A stretch of DNA of 64,000 bases from positions 20,851,066-20,915,065 of the forward strand of contig NC_092467.1 in assembly GCF_047495875.1 (NCBI RefSeq). Direction: 5' to 3'. Source of the DNA: Pithys albifrons albifrons. Taxonomy: Eukaryota; Chordata; Aves; Passeriformes; Thamnophilidae. Shown here in pieces: positions 49,951-63,300 of this stretch; positions within the stretch are counted from its first letter, which is position 1, and each line of letters begins with the position of its first letter. The notes below the pieces were generated by a model. The model saw nothing but the letters and a program-made list of their open reading frames with translations. It was not told where the DNA came from and made no database searches. The translations under genes were made by a program, and so were the position numbers.

Positions 49951-51905
49951 TGTGTCCGGAAAGCAAACCAGAAGTGCAAAATTTTTTTAAATCACCTCCT
50001 CACTAATGTAGCAACGGAAAGCTGAGATAACCAATGCAAAGGAAAAATACAATTTCTAGTCCTTGAAGATGTGCATTGCTCAGTGTGGAAATTAGCTTGA
50101 AATCTCTCTATCCATACACAATTGTACACAACCTGCTTATCTCATTATAATGGATTGTTGATTATAGGCAGATATGATTGTTACAAAAAAAAGAAGGGAG
50201 CAGGGAGAGGGAACAAGAACACATTAGGGGAGTCATGAAGAGAAGTTTGCTTTATTTTGTGGCTACCACAGTGTTTCTGTATTTCTGCTTCAGCAGCACA
50301 TATTGGACTCAATGACCAAGTGGTCTTTCTGGTCCTTGTTTCCTTGGGTCCCAAAAATTAAGCAGCTTCTATCTGCCGCTTTTATTGATAGCAAGATTTT
50401 GCTACTGCATGTTCTTCTCTCAGGTTCATACACTGATAGGATAGTGTCAGGGAACACAGATCTCATTATGAATAAGTGCATGTGTTAATAAATAAAGCTA
50501 CAAGTGTGTACATAGAGACTGCATGAAATCTGGGGCTTAGAAAACAGCAATCACTGCAAAGACGACTTGGCTGTTGAGTCCAATATCACTTTCATCATGC
50601 AAAAAAACCCAAAAAACAACGTGTAATTCTGAGATTTTGGAAGTCACGTTCAGAGCAATGGTGTCTTTAATTTCATCTTGGATGTCTCATTTATTTTAAT
50701 TATTTCAAGTCAAATATGGTACCTAACTCCTTCTTCAAATGTTACTATCAATCTCTCCAACTACATCTGTTCCTGGATAAATCCACCATACTGATCCCTT
50801 GGTCATGTTGTAGCCTGGCTCATATCCATGCTACTCAAGTTTTTATGCCCTACAATAAAAATGCTTAAGGTCAACTGTGTCTGTACTGCATATCAGCAGA
50901 AATTTGTCATGCTGTTATAACTATCTCATTATCCTTTACTTGGCAATACAGGTTCTTCTCAATACACTGCTCCATAACTCAGCTGGCAAAAATGCAAAGT
51001 GTGTAAAGACATTGTTTAAGGAATCTAGTTCCCTCAGAATGCCAAATATGGCACAGGTCATACCTACACTGTTGCCTGGGAAGCCCATCTGGCAGACTGA
51101 CCTCTGAGCCCTGACAGGCAGCTCTGCTGGGTGGACTGCTTGATCCAAGGCAGGCTGGAAGTGTAATGCTAGCATACATGTTAGGAAAGACACATACATC
51201 AGAGGATTAGGATCCTTGTGAACCATGTACAATGAGCAAACTTAACAGCATGAAGCCATTTGCAGTGACCTGCTTTCCCATTTCTGAAGCAGTACAATAG
51301 GGTCTTCCTTACTCATATGCTTGCTGGGGGACCAAACCTTGAATGGCTGTGAAATATTCAAGGTCAATAGCTCTGATTAGTAACTTTCATTGGGTTTTGG
51401 CATGTCTGTAGATTAAAGGATCAAGAGAAGACATCTAAGAAAGGTCAGCCCATTGAGATTGTCTTCCTAGCTGTTATGAACGGATCTAGACCAGATGAAG
51501 AAGATTCTTTTAAAAAAGACAGGAAAACAGTACACAAGACAACCTTGATTTGGAAGAAGCACATGCACACACATAAGAATAATATTAGTTAATTTGAAAA
51601 AAAAAAAAAAGAGGGAGGAGTAAGTGTAACAGCTAGTTATTGCTTGATATTTTGATAGATATTATTTTTATATAAAATATTCTTTTAAAAAAAATAATAA
51701 CAAGTAAACAATCCCCCAGTAGATAACCTAACTATCACTTTCTCACTCATACTTTTAGCAAGAGATGCAGCAAAGGTGATTATTAGACAGGGATATTTTC
51801 CTTTTTGATAAATTTAATAAGAATTTTCCAAACAGACAAAGGAAGAAACTTAGCCTACTGAATTTTTAAAACAATGGCATTACTTGTCTGTTTGCCATGT
51901 ATGTA
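49951..51905. other. Unique DNA, no gene recognised
   Basis: No gene. A possible U6-like/CR1-like junction is at 50287-50340. An A14 run followed by purines lies near 51598-51617. The stretch 51030-51180 is somewhat G+C-richer and unassigned. Confidence 0.45.
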
Positions 51906-51999
51906 CGCACACTCACATGCACACAAAAAAATCTAACCAAAAACACAAAAAAAACCCCAAATAAATAAACAACAAAACCCCCACAACAGTCAAAAAAAG
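51906..51999 (+). repeat. A/C-rich low-complexity block
   Basis: About 90 bp of A and C (CACACAAAA, AACCCCAAA, ACAAAACCCCC units) with rare T or G. Complementary in type to the G/T-rich blocks at 26039 and 47998. Confidence 0.85.
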
Positions 52000-54353
52000 C
52001 TGACTGAAAACCCTAGTGCACAAGAATTTGGATGATTTCCAAAAAATAAATGGGCAGTTGTTCCCTTGCCATCATATATGTTCTGGAGGTAGTGCTTTTA
52101 CTTATGAAATTTCAGGAAAAAAACACCACAACCATTCTGGCATCACCATTCATACTGTAAGCTTTCTAGAATGTGATGTGAAAGTGATCTGAAAAATCAC
52201 CTATGTGATTCTCCATATGGAATTATTATCTGACACTATATGGAACAGAAAAGAAGTTGTACAGGTCTGAATTATTACACAGACAGTAAATTCTGAAACT
52301 TTAAACATGGGCAGGGATTTTAATTACAAACTTGTTGCTCAGACCACATTCATTGAATTGTTTTTAAGGCCTTTAAAGGACCCTGGGAATAACTTTACAG
52401 AAACCTAAGTGGTTAAAAATCTCCAGAAAGATCTTTTGATATACAGTCAAATAAAACTTAGAAATTTTTACTCTTTTTTCTTTAGTTAATATAAATCTGA
52501 AAAAGAAAATTTTAGGCTGAAAAATTATAAAATTAAGTACACGCAGATGTTCTTTTTGTTTCTACCTCAGATAAACCAAACACCTTACTTGGAAAGTAGT
52601 CTAATACTAGAACTCCAGAGAAGGTAAAGAAAACCATTCATTATGCTAAATTCATTTCTCAGAAATCTTTATGTAAATGTAAACTTAACACTGAGTTCCA
52701 TTTAAAATTGCCTTTCTTTTTCACTCTTGGTTCCATAAATATTATGGTCAGCAGGTTCATGCTATTTCAGACTATACTGAAAAATAATCAATGATCATTA
52801 TAGAAAAGGACTGCCACCTGTGGCTTTTTATGTATTGCAACCCAAACACACAAACAAATCAATTAATGTGGTGATGATGGCAAAGGGTGTATTAGTGGAT
52901 CAAGTAAGACTATTTATAGAACAGGAAAAAATCCTTCCTCATTTCTCTGAGGTGTCAAAAGCCAGACTGAAACTTTACCCAAAAGGCCAATAAGATACAA
53001 TCAATCATCTAAAAGAAAGTAAATTAATCCTTAATCTCAAAAGTGCTCTGTACAGGTGGCTGCCTTATTGCGTATTACTCTATATTGATATTGATTATCA
53101 CTGATTTTAATGTTCAGTAAAGATCTGCATGATGGCAGGTGCCAACTGCAGGTGAAAAGTCTTTCAGATTCAGGCCAAATCATAATTGTTATACTCAGAT
53201 CTTGCTTTCATTAACCTTAGGAAGTTCCACTGCCATTCATATTTATAGTAATTAAACCAAATAACAACCAGGAACCATACACAAAGCAAAATCCTACATT
53301 TGGTTCCTGCTGAGCTGTGTAACTTTTTACATGACACTTAATTGTAATTTAAAAGTTTTATGTGTATTTTTCTTGTGCATGCTAAAGATGAACTGACTGT
53401 CTCAAAGTTTATCAATGAGAAACAGCTTGTTTAGCAAATGGAGCATCCTCACCTAGATTATTTTAGTGTTGTACTGTGACTTGTGCTAAGACATCCTTTA
53501 ATTCTTATTTCATGCCTGAAATTTAAAATTAGATATGCTCAGGAAGTTGACGAGAATTTTTCATTTTAAATGTTCTCTGGATTTCCTTCTGATAAGCATA
53601 GTAAAGTTGCAGTTGGGACTGCATCTCAAATGGTTGGAGGGCACACTTTCAACATTTGACTGAATTTGCAGCTAGGATAGGGAAAGGCCCAGCAGCTATA
53701 ATGAAAGTCACAATTCAGTATCCCAGGGAAAATGAACAAGTCTGGTCATCTCCATTTTTGTTGTAAATGGTGAAAGTTAAACTATTTCCATCACCTGCCA
53801 TGTACAGAATAGCTTTTATATCCTGCAACAATTATAAGTAGTGCAGAGTACATATTAACAGGTGTTTATATCTTCATTTATCTCCAAACAAGAAAAATAT
53901 ATTTATATTACCATTTAGCCTCTACAAATAACTTTCAGTTATATCAGTCAGTAAATGTCACTGAGGTACAAAATTAATTTATAAATACATTTGTTTCTTT
54001 CTCATAGCATAGGTACTTAAGCATTACAATGGGTAGGAAACCTTAATAATTACCTCTGTTTCACTATTACAAATTATGTCTAAGGAAGAAAGGATTTGTT
54101 AGTCATGATTCTCATGACAATATCAGAATTGATTGAAACACAAATGAAGCATTTTGTTAACTATAAGTACAGATTTTTCAGTTAATGGCTACAGGAAAAG
54201 AATCTTTTCTTGAAATAGAGTTTTGACTCTACAGATTTAAAAACATTACAGTTACCTGAAAGATAATTTTTATCTATGGTGTGTTTTGAAAACTGAAGAA
54301 ATATTAATACCTGAGGCATTACATAGGCACACTAACATAATTATTGTTGGCCT
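52000..54353. other. AT-rich unique DNA, no gene recognised
   Basis: About 2.35 kb with no open frame of note and no recognisable repeat. Confidence 0.55.
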
Positions 54354-54499
54354 TATTCATTTGCTGGGGCCCGTTCTGCGCATGCTGAGCCTCACCTAAA
54401 AAATCCACTGCACAGGCTGGAAGGGCACACCCCCACGTGGGGAGAGCCCTCCCCAAATCTTCGTTTGCGAAGTTTGGCCATACGATACAATATTCATTT
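54354..54499 (+). mobile_element. G+C-rich 128 bp insertion flanked by 9 bp direct repeats
   Basis: Perfect direct repeats TATTCATTT at 54354-54362 and 54491-54499 bracket a 128 bp segment (54363-54490) whose composition differs sharply from the AT-rich flanks. Inside are a near-duplicated CTGCGCATGC / CTGCACAGGC pair (54376, 54409), the E-box palindrome CCCCACGTGGGG (54431-54442) and a strong hairpin at 54453-54477. The hairpin stem is CCAAA plus CTTCG against CGAAG plus TTTGG, with one bulged T and a TTTG loop. Terminal inverted repeats and a poly(A) tail are absent. The interior resembles the U3 part of avian ERVK-type LTRs as I recall them. However, 9 bp exceeds the usual 4-6 bp retroviral duplication, so a retroposed structured RNA or another element is possible. 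Orientation is assumed. Confidence 0.6.
54453..54477 (+). other. Strong hairpin inside the 128 bp insertion
   Basis: CCAAA (54453-54457), bulged T (54458) and CTTCG (54459-54463) pair with CGAAG (54468-54472) and TTTGG (54473-54477) around a TTTG loop. The ten base pairs and one bulge make it the most stable short hairpin I noticed in the window. Confidence 0.85.
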
Positions 54500-57305
54500 A
54501 CTATTGAAGTTTAATTTTATTAAACTCATGACACAACGTTTGTCCTGGAAGTCAAATGTCATTTCTCTCTTCATGTGGGAACTGCCTCCAGTAGCCAAGG
54601 CTTCACTCCTATCTTGTTGCATCCCTCTCCACAGTCCATAGCTCTCTCCACAGAAGTGCTTAACACAAGTCTGTACTGCACAAAGGGAGTGAGATGCTGA
54701 TATTATTGTCATTGAAGCAGGACAACACTGCACCAGAGCTAATCAACCTTTTCAAAAGTTAAGTGGCTATACAGTCCTGAATTCATTGCCACACTGATAG
54801 AAGAAAAAATTGTTGTCAAATATGGGAGCTGAGTAGTTCTGAGGACATCCATGCAGAGCTTTCACATGCTAGTATAATGCCTACAGAGATATTTGGGGGG
54901 AAAAAAAGAGAAACTCCAGTCTCATAGGAGGCTGTTGGAGAAAACGGAGTCATCTGGACAGCCACGGACTAATTAAATTCTCTCAGATCCTGTGCTGGAA
55001 AAATTAGGAAGATCATTTAGTGCTGTCTGCGTTCATATATTGTCTTGGCCTTTAGGAGTCAAGCCTTATGAAAAGCAGTGAAATTCTGTCTGTACACAGA
55101 GGCAGAACTTTGGGCTCTAAAAGCTCATGATTTTACACTCAGTGGCATGATCAGTTAATCAGCTACTGCTTTTCTTCCACTCAGATATTTTCTTTTCCAC
55201 TGTATCAGCACAGCTGTATGTACACCACATGGAAATGCAGAGTGAGGAAATGGCATGGGTAAAAGAAATATTCCCTTGTATCCCTTTACTATTTCCTTTT
55301 TGTCTTCAACTGTCACTTCTGTGGTGTAGTTCACTGTGCAGCCTCTTACCTATGCTCACACAGACACAGAATGGGAACAAGACCGGGGCAGAATTTATCA
55401 GACAGAGCAACAGCTTCCCAGGTTAATAATGTTCCTTGTGCAGGGACAAAGAAATAATTCATTCTATTTGGTTTGCAAACAGTTTGATAAATATCTTACT
55501 AGAAATGAGTTAGAAATCAGAAATAATTGTTAATGCTTACCTTGTGGAACTCAGTCACACAATGCAGAAGAGAGAGGAAGTGAATAAACTTGTTTTGGAA
55601 CATAAACCTCCTTCTGTGCTTCTCAGCTGCTCACAGCAGGGTTTTCTGCTCTTGAAACTAGTTAGTAATGTCTACCTTTAGAGGGTAGTGATCACATCAC
55701 CTCTTCATCTCATGGATATGAGTGGCTTGTGAGTCAAATGAATTTCCTGTCTCTCAAAGCAAATGAAAAGCCTGGAGACCCCTGATGATCCACTGTGCTT
55801 TACACGTTTGTCATTGACTAATCTTGTTTTAATGGACAGAGGTTTGTGCTCTTTATTTTAGTGAAATCACTCATTTTGTAATTAAAATGAATGCTTACAA
55901 ATATATTATTCCAGTTGTTATATTTTTTAACAAAACGGAAGTCATCACTTTGCTTTCACTGATATTATGTTTCATTTCTTCTGTTTAAATTGAAAGCTTA
56001 TAAATCAAAACTGATGAGGAAGCTATTTGATATTTTTCTTTTTATATTTCTAAATCTGTTTACATTAGCAAGAGCTTATTTTTGTGGGGGGTTTTTCCAT
56101 TTCTGGAAATAACACAAAAATAACCTAAAGGCACACACAAACAAAGAAAGGAGATAAGCAAAGGACTTCCAGAAAACTTTTTTAAAATACATTATTCTGT
56201 TAATATAGAGAGCCTTCCTTTCTCCTTCATTTGTGCTGTATGTCACCTCTTGAAACATTCTCCCCAGAGTATTGAATGCACTTTAATGTTTTCATATGCC
56301 AATCAATAATTATCAATTATACACTTAGTCATATAGTGCCAAACCCTTTCATTTAATACTTGGTTCATCAATTGTTCATATATACGTTCTGTCAAGCAGC
56401 TTAATGGTATGATTGAATTGTGTGCTATTGATTTTCTATCTGTCAAGTTTATGCAGTGATTTGGAAATACTGGGCCTATACACTGATGTAATTTCCTTGA
56501 CTTCAATAGATTCATTATTCTATTGGTGTAAGGGACCTGATAATCAGATTGCCAAACATCTGGAGGGAAAGACCTTTTCGGTGAGGGTATAATACCGCCC
56601 TCTACAGGGCCTCTTCACCTAACAAGTTTAGGTTCTACTTTTTAAAATTGAGGGATTGCTTTGTTTGAATATACAAGATTACATATATTCTTCATAAACT
56701 AATCTGTATGAGCCTTCATTGTTTAGAAATATATAGGCTAACCATGAGGAGATGAGTGTGCCAGAATTCTGTTAAAAAGATGCCATCATCTTTAAAAAAA
56801 TCAAAATAAATCAAAAACTTGACAGGGAATTGAAAATGCGCAGAGGACTGCGCTTACACACGATATTTGCAGTGGACATGAGATACACTGGAGTAAACGC
56901 AGTCAGTTCACTGATTTGATGCCTACTACAATAAAATTAGCAAGGTCAGTTCGACATTAGCTAGACAGCAAACAGAAGACTAATGAGAATTTGGAATAGT
57001 CAACATCCCTGGCAGCACTGTGTTTCTGGTGTTGTTTCTTTCTTGAATGCTCTGAAATACTACTTTTCTAGAATAATATAATGGGTTTTTCCCCTTCTGC
57101 CAGTTGAATTTTCTTAAGAAAAGACAAAGATAAATAAGTGAAAAAGTAATTTAAATACTAAAAGCAACAGATGAAAAATGCTGAACATAATAGTGATTCA
57201 ATGGTGTGTTGCATACTTATATGTTCTAGGAAACCTGAAAATAATTTCTTTCTTAGATGCTACTTTATTTCATGATGTGTTAGCTTTCCCCCTTCCTTCT
57301 GCCAG
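54500..57305. other. AT-rich unique DNA, no gene recognised
   Basis: Nothing recognised. A few short open frames (60-79 codons) lack support. Confidence 0.55.
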
Positions 57306-57342
57306 GAAGAAAACCACCACAACAAAAAGAAAAAAACCCTCA
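57306..57342 (+). repeat. A/C-rich low-complexity tract
   Basis: About 37 bp of A and C with ACCACC and ACAAC units. Confidence 0.7.
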
Positions 57343-60300
57343 CAACCAAATGAAAAGAACTTCTCAACCCCTATATAACTGACAACAACTTTGAATGACA
57401 GAATGTGGAGCAAAGGATATATATTCAATCACCTCAGTCTTATAATGGGTTGCTTTTCATATTCAAATAAATGCCCACTAATAAATACCAGAATCATAAC
57501 TGCATCCCACAAGGAAATCTCATTAAAACTTATTCTTCCCATCCTTCTATGTCCTCTCCAAATGTCAGAGATAAAATCAGCTTTTTAGTACTCCTGGAAG
57601 ATTAACAAGTATACAATTTTTTGAAGCAGTTGAGCAAGTAAATCTTAGTCAAGAAACTTTTCTGGCAAGATCTCCATCTTACTTAAATTATAGACACCAG
57701 AACTTAACTGACGGCTCAAGCATTCCCATCTTTACAATAAAATCTCTCAGCCTGATAACAAGTTTTTAAGGACTTCAAAAATCAGACCTTCCATATAAAT
57801 TTCCTCTGATTACTTTTTAAAATGAAAAGGCATGGAGGAAGTTATTCCTGAAACTGACTGAAAGAAGAAACTCCTAGAAGAATCTCCATGGATTGTACAT
57901 ACCAGGAATAACAATTTAAAGATTAAGGGAAATATTCTGATCTTATAACAATTTAAACAACTGATGGGGAAGCTTTAAGGAATAAGTGCAGTTCCATTGA
58001 CAATAGCAAGTATAACATCAGCCAGTATGCATCTGAAGGCAGAATTTCTCTATAAGACATTATCAAAATAATGAAATCTTAAAAACTGTGAATTTGTATC
58101 ACATACTCCAAGCTGTTTTCTTTTTTTTTCTCTCAACAGCTTAGAAAGCATCATCCAAGCTGTTTATTAAGGCCAGTACTGCTGATACTGTCTTAATTTT
58201 AATGTATCTGAAATACTGTATACCATCTCTGCATGAGTTAGCATATCGTGGGGGATGAGGGACTAGAGGTGGACACAAATCTTGGATGTTAAATTTTCAC
58301 TGAGCTATCAGTATGCTCTAGCAGGTAGTAGAATACAGCAGGACCAAACAGTGTCAATAAGGATTGAAGGGATTTTGAAAGTGAAGATTTTCATTGACCT
58401 CTGGAAATGAATTACTGAATCAGCGGTTCTCTTTTTCTCTAATAAGCTAGTTTATGTCACTGGTATTTTACTAGCCACTGCCAACAGTAAACATGAACAC
58501 CCAGGAAAAAGGGCATTCCTAAACTGCTGTCAGCATTATAATCAAAGTTATATAATTTACTTTGAAATATAGCAAACATAACTGTAACATGTAACTAAAA
58601 ATGGATTTACCTCCAACTTTCAGCTGAGCCTGCAGCTATTAAGGTTATTCCAAAACATCTGTATCTTTTTGGGCTTAGACTGCAAATCTCTAAACAAAAG
58701 TCTATCTTATTGTCAGGAGTATCAAAATAAAAAGTTTCTGCTACTTTTTGCTCCTGGCTGTGTCCTAAACCAAGATTAGTAGTCATGGGGAAAAGATCAA
58801 AAAATCTCCTTTTCAGAAAAGTGAAATAACTGTTGTGAAAGGCATTGACTTGACAGATCTAAAGATTGAAAGTCCATACTCTTGTAACTCAGATCAGTGT
58901 GACTTTTAACATTCTAAATTCATTGCAAGTAGGTGACAGATCCCTTTATGAATTCAGGTCAATGTGTATAGGAATTCATCCATCCAGTTTAGCAGTTTTT
59001 ACTTTAATTCTGAATCAGAAGGGGACATGTCCAGAGCAAGTCTGCTTCACTGTGATAGGAACTCTGTAACAGAGATGTGCAGTACTGTGACATCTCTGAG
59101 TTGAGGCTACAATAAACAGCAAAATATTTTGGTCTCTAGCTGTTCAGTAATGATTTAAAATCAAAGATCTTCTAATCCCATATCATCTCCATGCTATCAC
59201 TTGACTCCATGTTGTGTAATGTAGAATAATTTAATTCCTTCTAGAATGGCATGTTCTGTTATAAGAAATATAAAAATCCTGCACCAATTCCAGTCCTGGT
59301 CTTTTCCTAAACTTTCTGACACTTTCAATAAAGTTTTACTTGGTTTCATCCCTTCTTCTACATGTGTAAAATCTCTTGCTACAGAGTATCATCTAAATTG
59401 CAACTCTCTAAGGTCAGTCTAGTCACTGGTTATTCATAATTAGGTGCCAAGAGAACTTGTTATCATGTAAAAATGAGTGAACATCCCATGTCAAAGCTAG
59501 AACTATGTCAAATCGTGTTCTAGAAACTTTAATTAAAATTTACTATCATATCATATTACTTGAAATATTTACAGCAAATATCTATATATGTCCAATGACA
59601 TTCATGTCAACATCTTTCAGTTTTTCTATTGTATTACAAGCATGAAACAGGCTTCTAATCATGCTTAGAGGGTGATTATATATAAAGCTGATGACTCTGT
59701 TTGTGATAGACATTTCAATTTTTAGTGTCTCTGAGACTTCAGCAGAGATTTTGAAATAGTATCTGAAAATGTGTGGGAGTCCAGAAAAAACATCCAGACT
59801 GCCCACGCTATAGGTAAGTAGAATACATTTCATCATTACTAGACAAATTATATATATCCACTAGTACTCTCCTTTTATGTATTTGAAGAACATCTCACAT
59901 ATTAAAATCTACAAATTGTTGTAATTTGCTAGTATCATAAAAGAAGCTCATCCCTTGCTCAAAGTGTAAATTTTAGCCAATTCTTTTTAGAATTCTGAAA
60001 TGCTTAAAAAAACTTCTGTCTGTGAAGAATGCTCTGAGCAAATAAACCCACTAACTTTTATTATTAAACTCTCACTTAAAATATTTAAAAGGATCACTAG
60101 TAGGAATTTGTTTAGGGAATGCTTTTGACTGAAAACTCTATTCAGACCTCTTTCAAGGTAGCATTGAAAGAATTAAATGCAATATAGATATTTCTGTCAG
60201 TTGCTTAGCTGTTCTCTGTAGCTGCAATACAATATTTGTCTCTGGTACTAGTGCCTTTAAACCATCTATGTGTCTATCTATAGGATTATTTTGTAATTAT

Positions 60301-63300
60301 TCATTGAAGATTTTCTTGTAATGTAGGCATGAGTTATGCAAATTGGAGACAAATTCCTGTGAACATGGGGCTGGTATAGTGTTCTAAGTAAGCACCAGTT
60401 GAAAACACTACTGGGAAATCTTATTCACCAGGACAAGAACAAGAAAGTTAAAAATCATTAGTAATATTGATGAAATAACTACAAACGGTTTAGGGATTTT
60501 TCAAAGCTTTTTTATTTTATTTTAGTAGTCTTGTAGTTCAATGTGTAGAAAATAATTTGTAGAGTTCTGTTGTTTTCAGACAAAGTACTTGGAGTAAGGA
60601 TGGTGGTGAGAAATTAAACAAAAGGATGAATTGATTCATTGCACTAAGGTTACATAATAGCATTATACCATTCCATCTATTTGCTGAAGAACATCTTTAA
60701 AAATGTTTGCCTTGCAGTGAGCCAGGCTTTGGGCTTTACCTGGAGCTGTATAAGTACAGATCCAGTCCCAAAGCTTCCTTTTTGATCACAGCTATTGAAA
60801 TGCAAATAGCGTGGTAAGAAATGTCTCTGGAGTACCCACATACAGAAGAGGTTGTTGTTCTTTATTTTGAAAGAACAGGGAACATTTCCATGGACTGGTG
60901 TACTTGAATAAGACAGTTGGTCACAATAGGCAAGCTAAGGGAACAGCTGCTCTCCACTTTGCCTTGGTTTTGCCGCCGCCTATAGAGGAAATGGAAACTG
61001 GAGGGACATCTGGGTCTGATTTCTTTTCCACGTGTTACTCTGTATTACTTTCTGATTTCTCTTGCTTTTCTTTGTGACTGGAACACCAGGGTGGTAGTAG
61101 AACTAGTATTTTATCCTGATGATATTTACTCACCTCATGCTGCAAATTACACTTGTTCATGGTTACTCTCAGTCTACAAACATGTGCAGCAGATTCTGGG
61201 TAGTCTTATCAGGGCTGATCACATTTCTACTTCACCCAGTACCGAGCTACTTTGAAACTTTTTGGTAAGTAGCTGAGTATAAATAACTACGGAACCAGAA
61301 CAGATAGGCAAATACAAAGCCAAACTGTGTTCTTACAACAAACTGAAGAACTACAGCATTGGGGCTTTTGTTTAGCATCTAAATCAGAGGACTTCACTAT
61401 ATGTATTTATTTGATGTCCAGTTTTGATGTAGGTCTTCTAGTTTTTATGCTATGTTTTCAATGGAATTGCTGATTTTAGTCTCATAAGGCAAATTCAGTA
61501 TTTATTTGGCTATACACTAGGTTTTTTGCTAATGTTAAGTTGAAAATCACCTTCCCCCTTTTCTCTGAGACATGCCTTGTTCCGTAAACATTACTTCAAA
61601 GCAAACGTTCATTTTTGATTGTGGTTTTGATTGGCTCATTTCTTTAGTCAATTGCAGAATTTTCAATCACACCCAGGTACAATATCAACTGCAACTTGAA
61701 AATTGTTTGGGTTTTTTTCCTGGCACTGGCTCATATTTACTTGTACTATCTCAACAGCTTTCAAAGTTTTGTAAGTCCAGTAGTGAGTGACTGCGTGGCA
61801 TTACTATACAGCAAGGTTCACTATCCCATAGGAAACAGTTTGGCTAGTTGCACTTTGTTTCTTAAGAGGCACTCCGAACTAATTAATACCCTTCAGGATC
61901 ATTCAAGAAATAAAAGTGTTAGAATGCACACAGAAATTGAAAAGAAAACCACCTGTTTAGATTTTAAGTGCATCAAAAGAAAGATGAAGAAATGTCTATT
62001 GCTCATTCTGTACCTGTCTAGTAAGTCATCAGAGAATTTCTGTCTTCAGAACTCTGTCAACTTCACAAACAAAGTTCAATTCTAAAATTTGAGCTAGATA
62101 TTGCCAAGAATTTCCTGTACAATGTAAAGGGGGAAAAAGCCTCTGTTACTAGCTCTTCTAAAAGTTTAAGAGAAAATATCTCTTATGACTCCTATCTAAT
62201 TTCCAATATAATAAAAAAAAACAGGGACATGATAATCCAATGACTGGCTATTATTCCTGTGGTCAGTTTCTAGTAAACCAGTTTGCTGGAAAAGCTGTGC
62301 CTAGTCAGTATAAGATCATGATAGGCAGTTTTCACAGAAGGACGGAAAGCTCAGCCTTCAAGAAATGTTAAAATAATAAAAAGAATTTATTTAAAAATAA
62401 TAAAATCATGCTAATATAAATAACCTCCTGTACCTATATGAAGATAATAGCCTAGATGGCAAGTTTAACAATATGTAAATGGTGTTGCAAATAAGAATTT
62501 TTCATGGCAGCTGTAGTGCAAAGGTGTAAAAGAATTGGAGTAAAGAAAACTGAGTGATTTTTGACACAGTTCACACCACGGTGGATCGGGGGGAAAAATG
62601 GAAGGAAAAAACCAAAACAAAATATTAAATAAAAGAAGAAACATTTACATTGGTCAGTTATGCTATAAATCCTGAGACAGCTGAAAATAGTTTTCTTTAC
62701 AGACTCCATTATTAATTAAAGAGTAAAACCTGTGAAAAGACTGTTCTTTGTAACAGGATTCCCTGTGACATTTGCAGAAAATTCAGACTTAGTAGAATAG
62801 AATAGTATAATAGGACATCATTCACATTCATATAGGAGCTTGACAAAGTATGTGACCATCAGAAAGAGTATTTTGTGGTTGATGTATTAAGTTACAGAAC
62901 TACTTTATAAAGCCTGTTTCAATATTTGTCATATATCTTTGATAATATAAGGTTCTTCATGCTATCATTATTGTTATTGTTGCCAAAATATGAATTGCAG
63001 AAAGATTCTGAAAACTGTTCCCCAGAACTGGATTTTCAAATAGCTTTACTAACATAAAAGTTTGGGATTAGGAGTTGCTGAATAAAAAGATCTGAAAGGA
63101 CAACTGGATGGACATCAAGAAAACAGGCTTGGTTAATATTATTGTATTACTTCTAACAGAATGGAAAGATCTCAATAAAAGTTTGATTATGACAGCCAAT
63201 TCATTTTGTCTTTTCTGCCTCAGATAATCTAATAATTTGATCCACTTCTATTCTTGCATGATTCAGCACAGAAGTGATAATTCTTTTATAACAGATTATT

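Noticed and set aside
54363..54492. H/ACA snoRNA reading of the 128 bp insertion (AAAAAA hinge-like, ACA three bases before a possible end)
   Set aside because: The part before the hinge is only about 35 bases, too short for a 5' hairpin of the class.
58105..58210. Strong 3' splice-site-like tract (T/C run then CAACAG)
   Set aside because: The following sequence has early stops and no GT donor at exon-like distance. An isolated acceptor is common in AT-rich noncoding DNA.
59575..59817. Possible exon between 'tttacag' and 'ggtaagt'
   Set aside because: All three plus-strand frames contain stops. A noncoding exon cannot be excluded but has no other support.
61572..62085. Two overlapping plus-strand frames of 72 and 129 codons
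   Set aside because: No domain, no splice or promoter context, and a biased hydrophobic/lysine-rich composition. Chance frames are expected in 64 kb of six-frame AT-rich DNA.
62780..62815. GAATA-type repeats resembling a CR1 antisense 3' tail
   Set aside because: No CR1 3' UTR follows. It reads as a short simple repeat.
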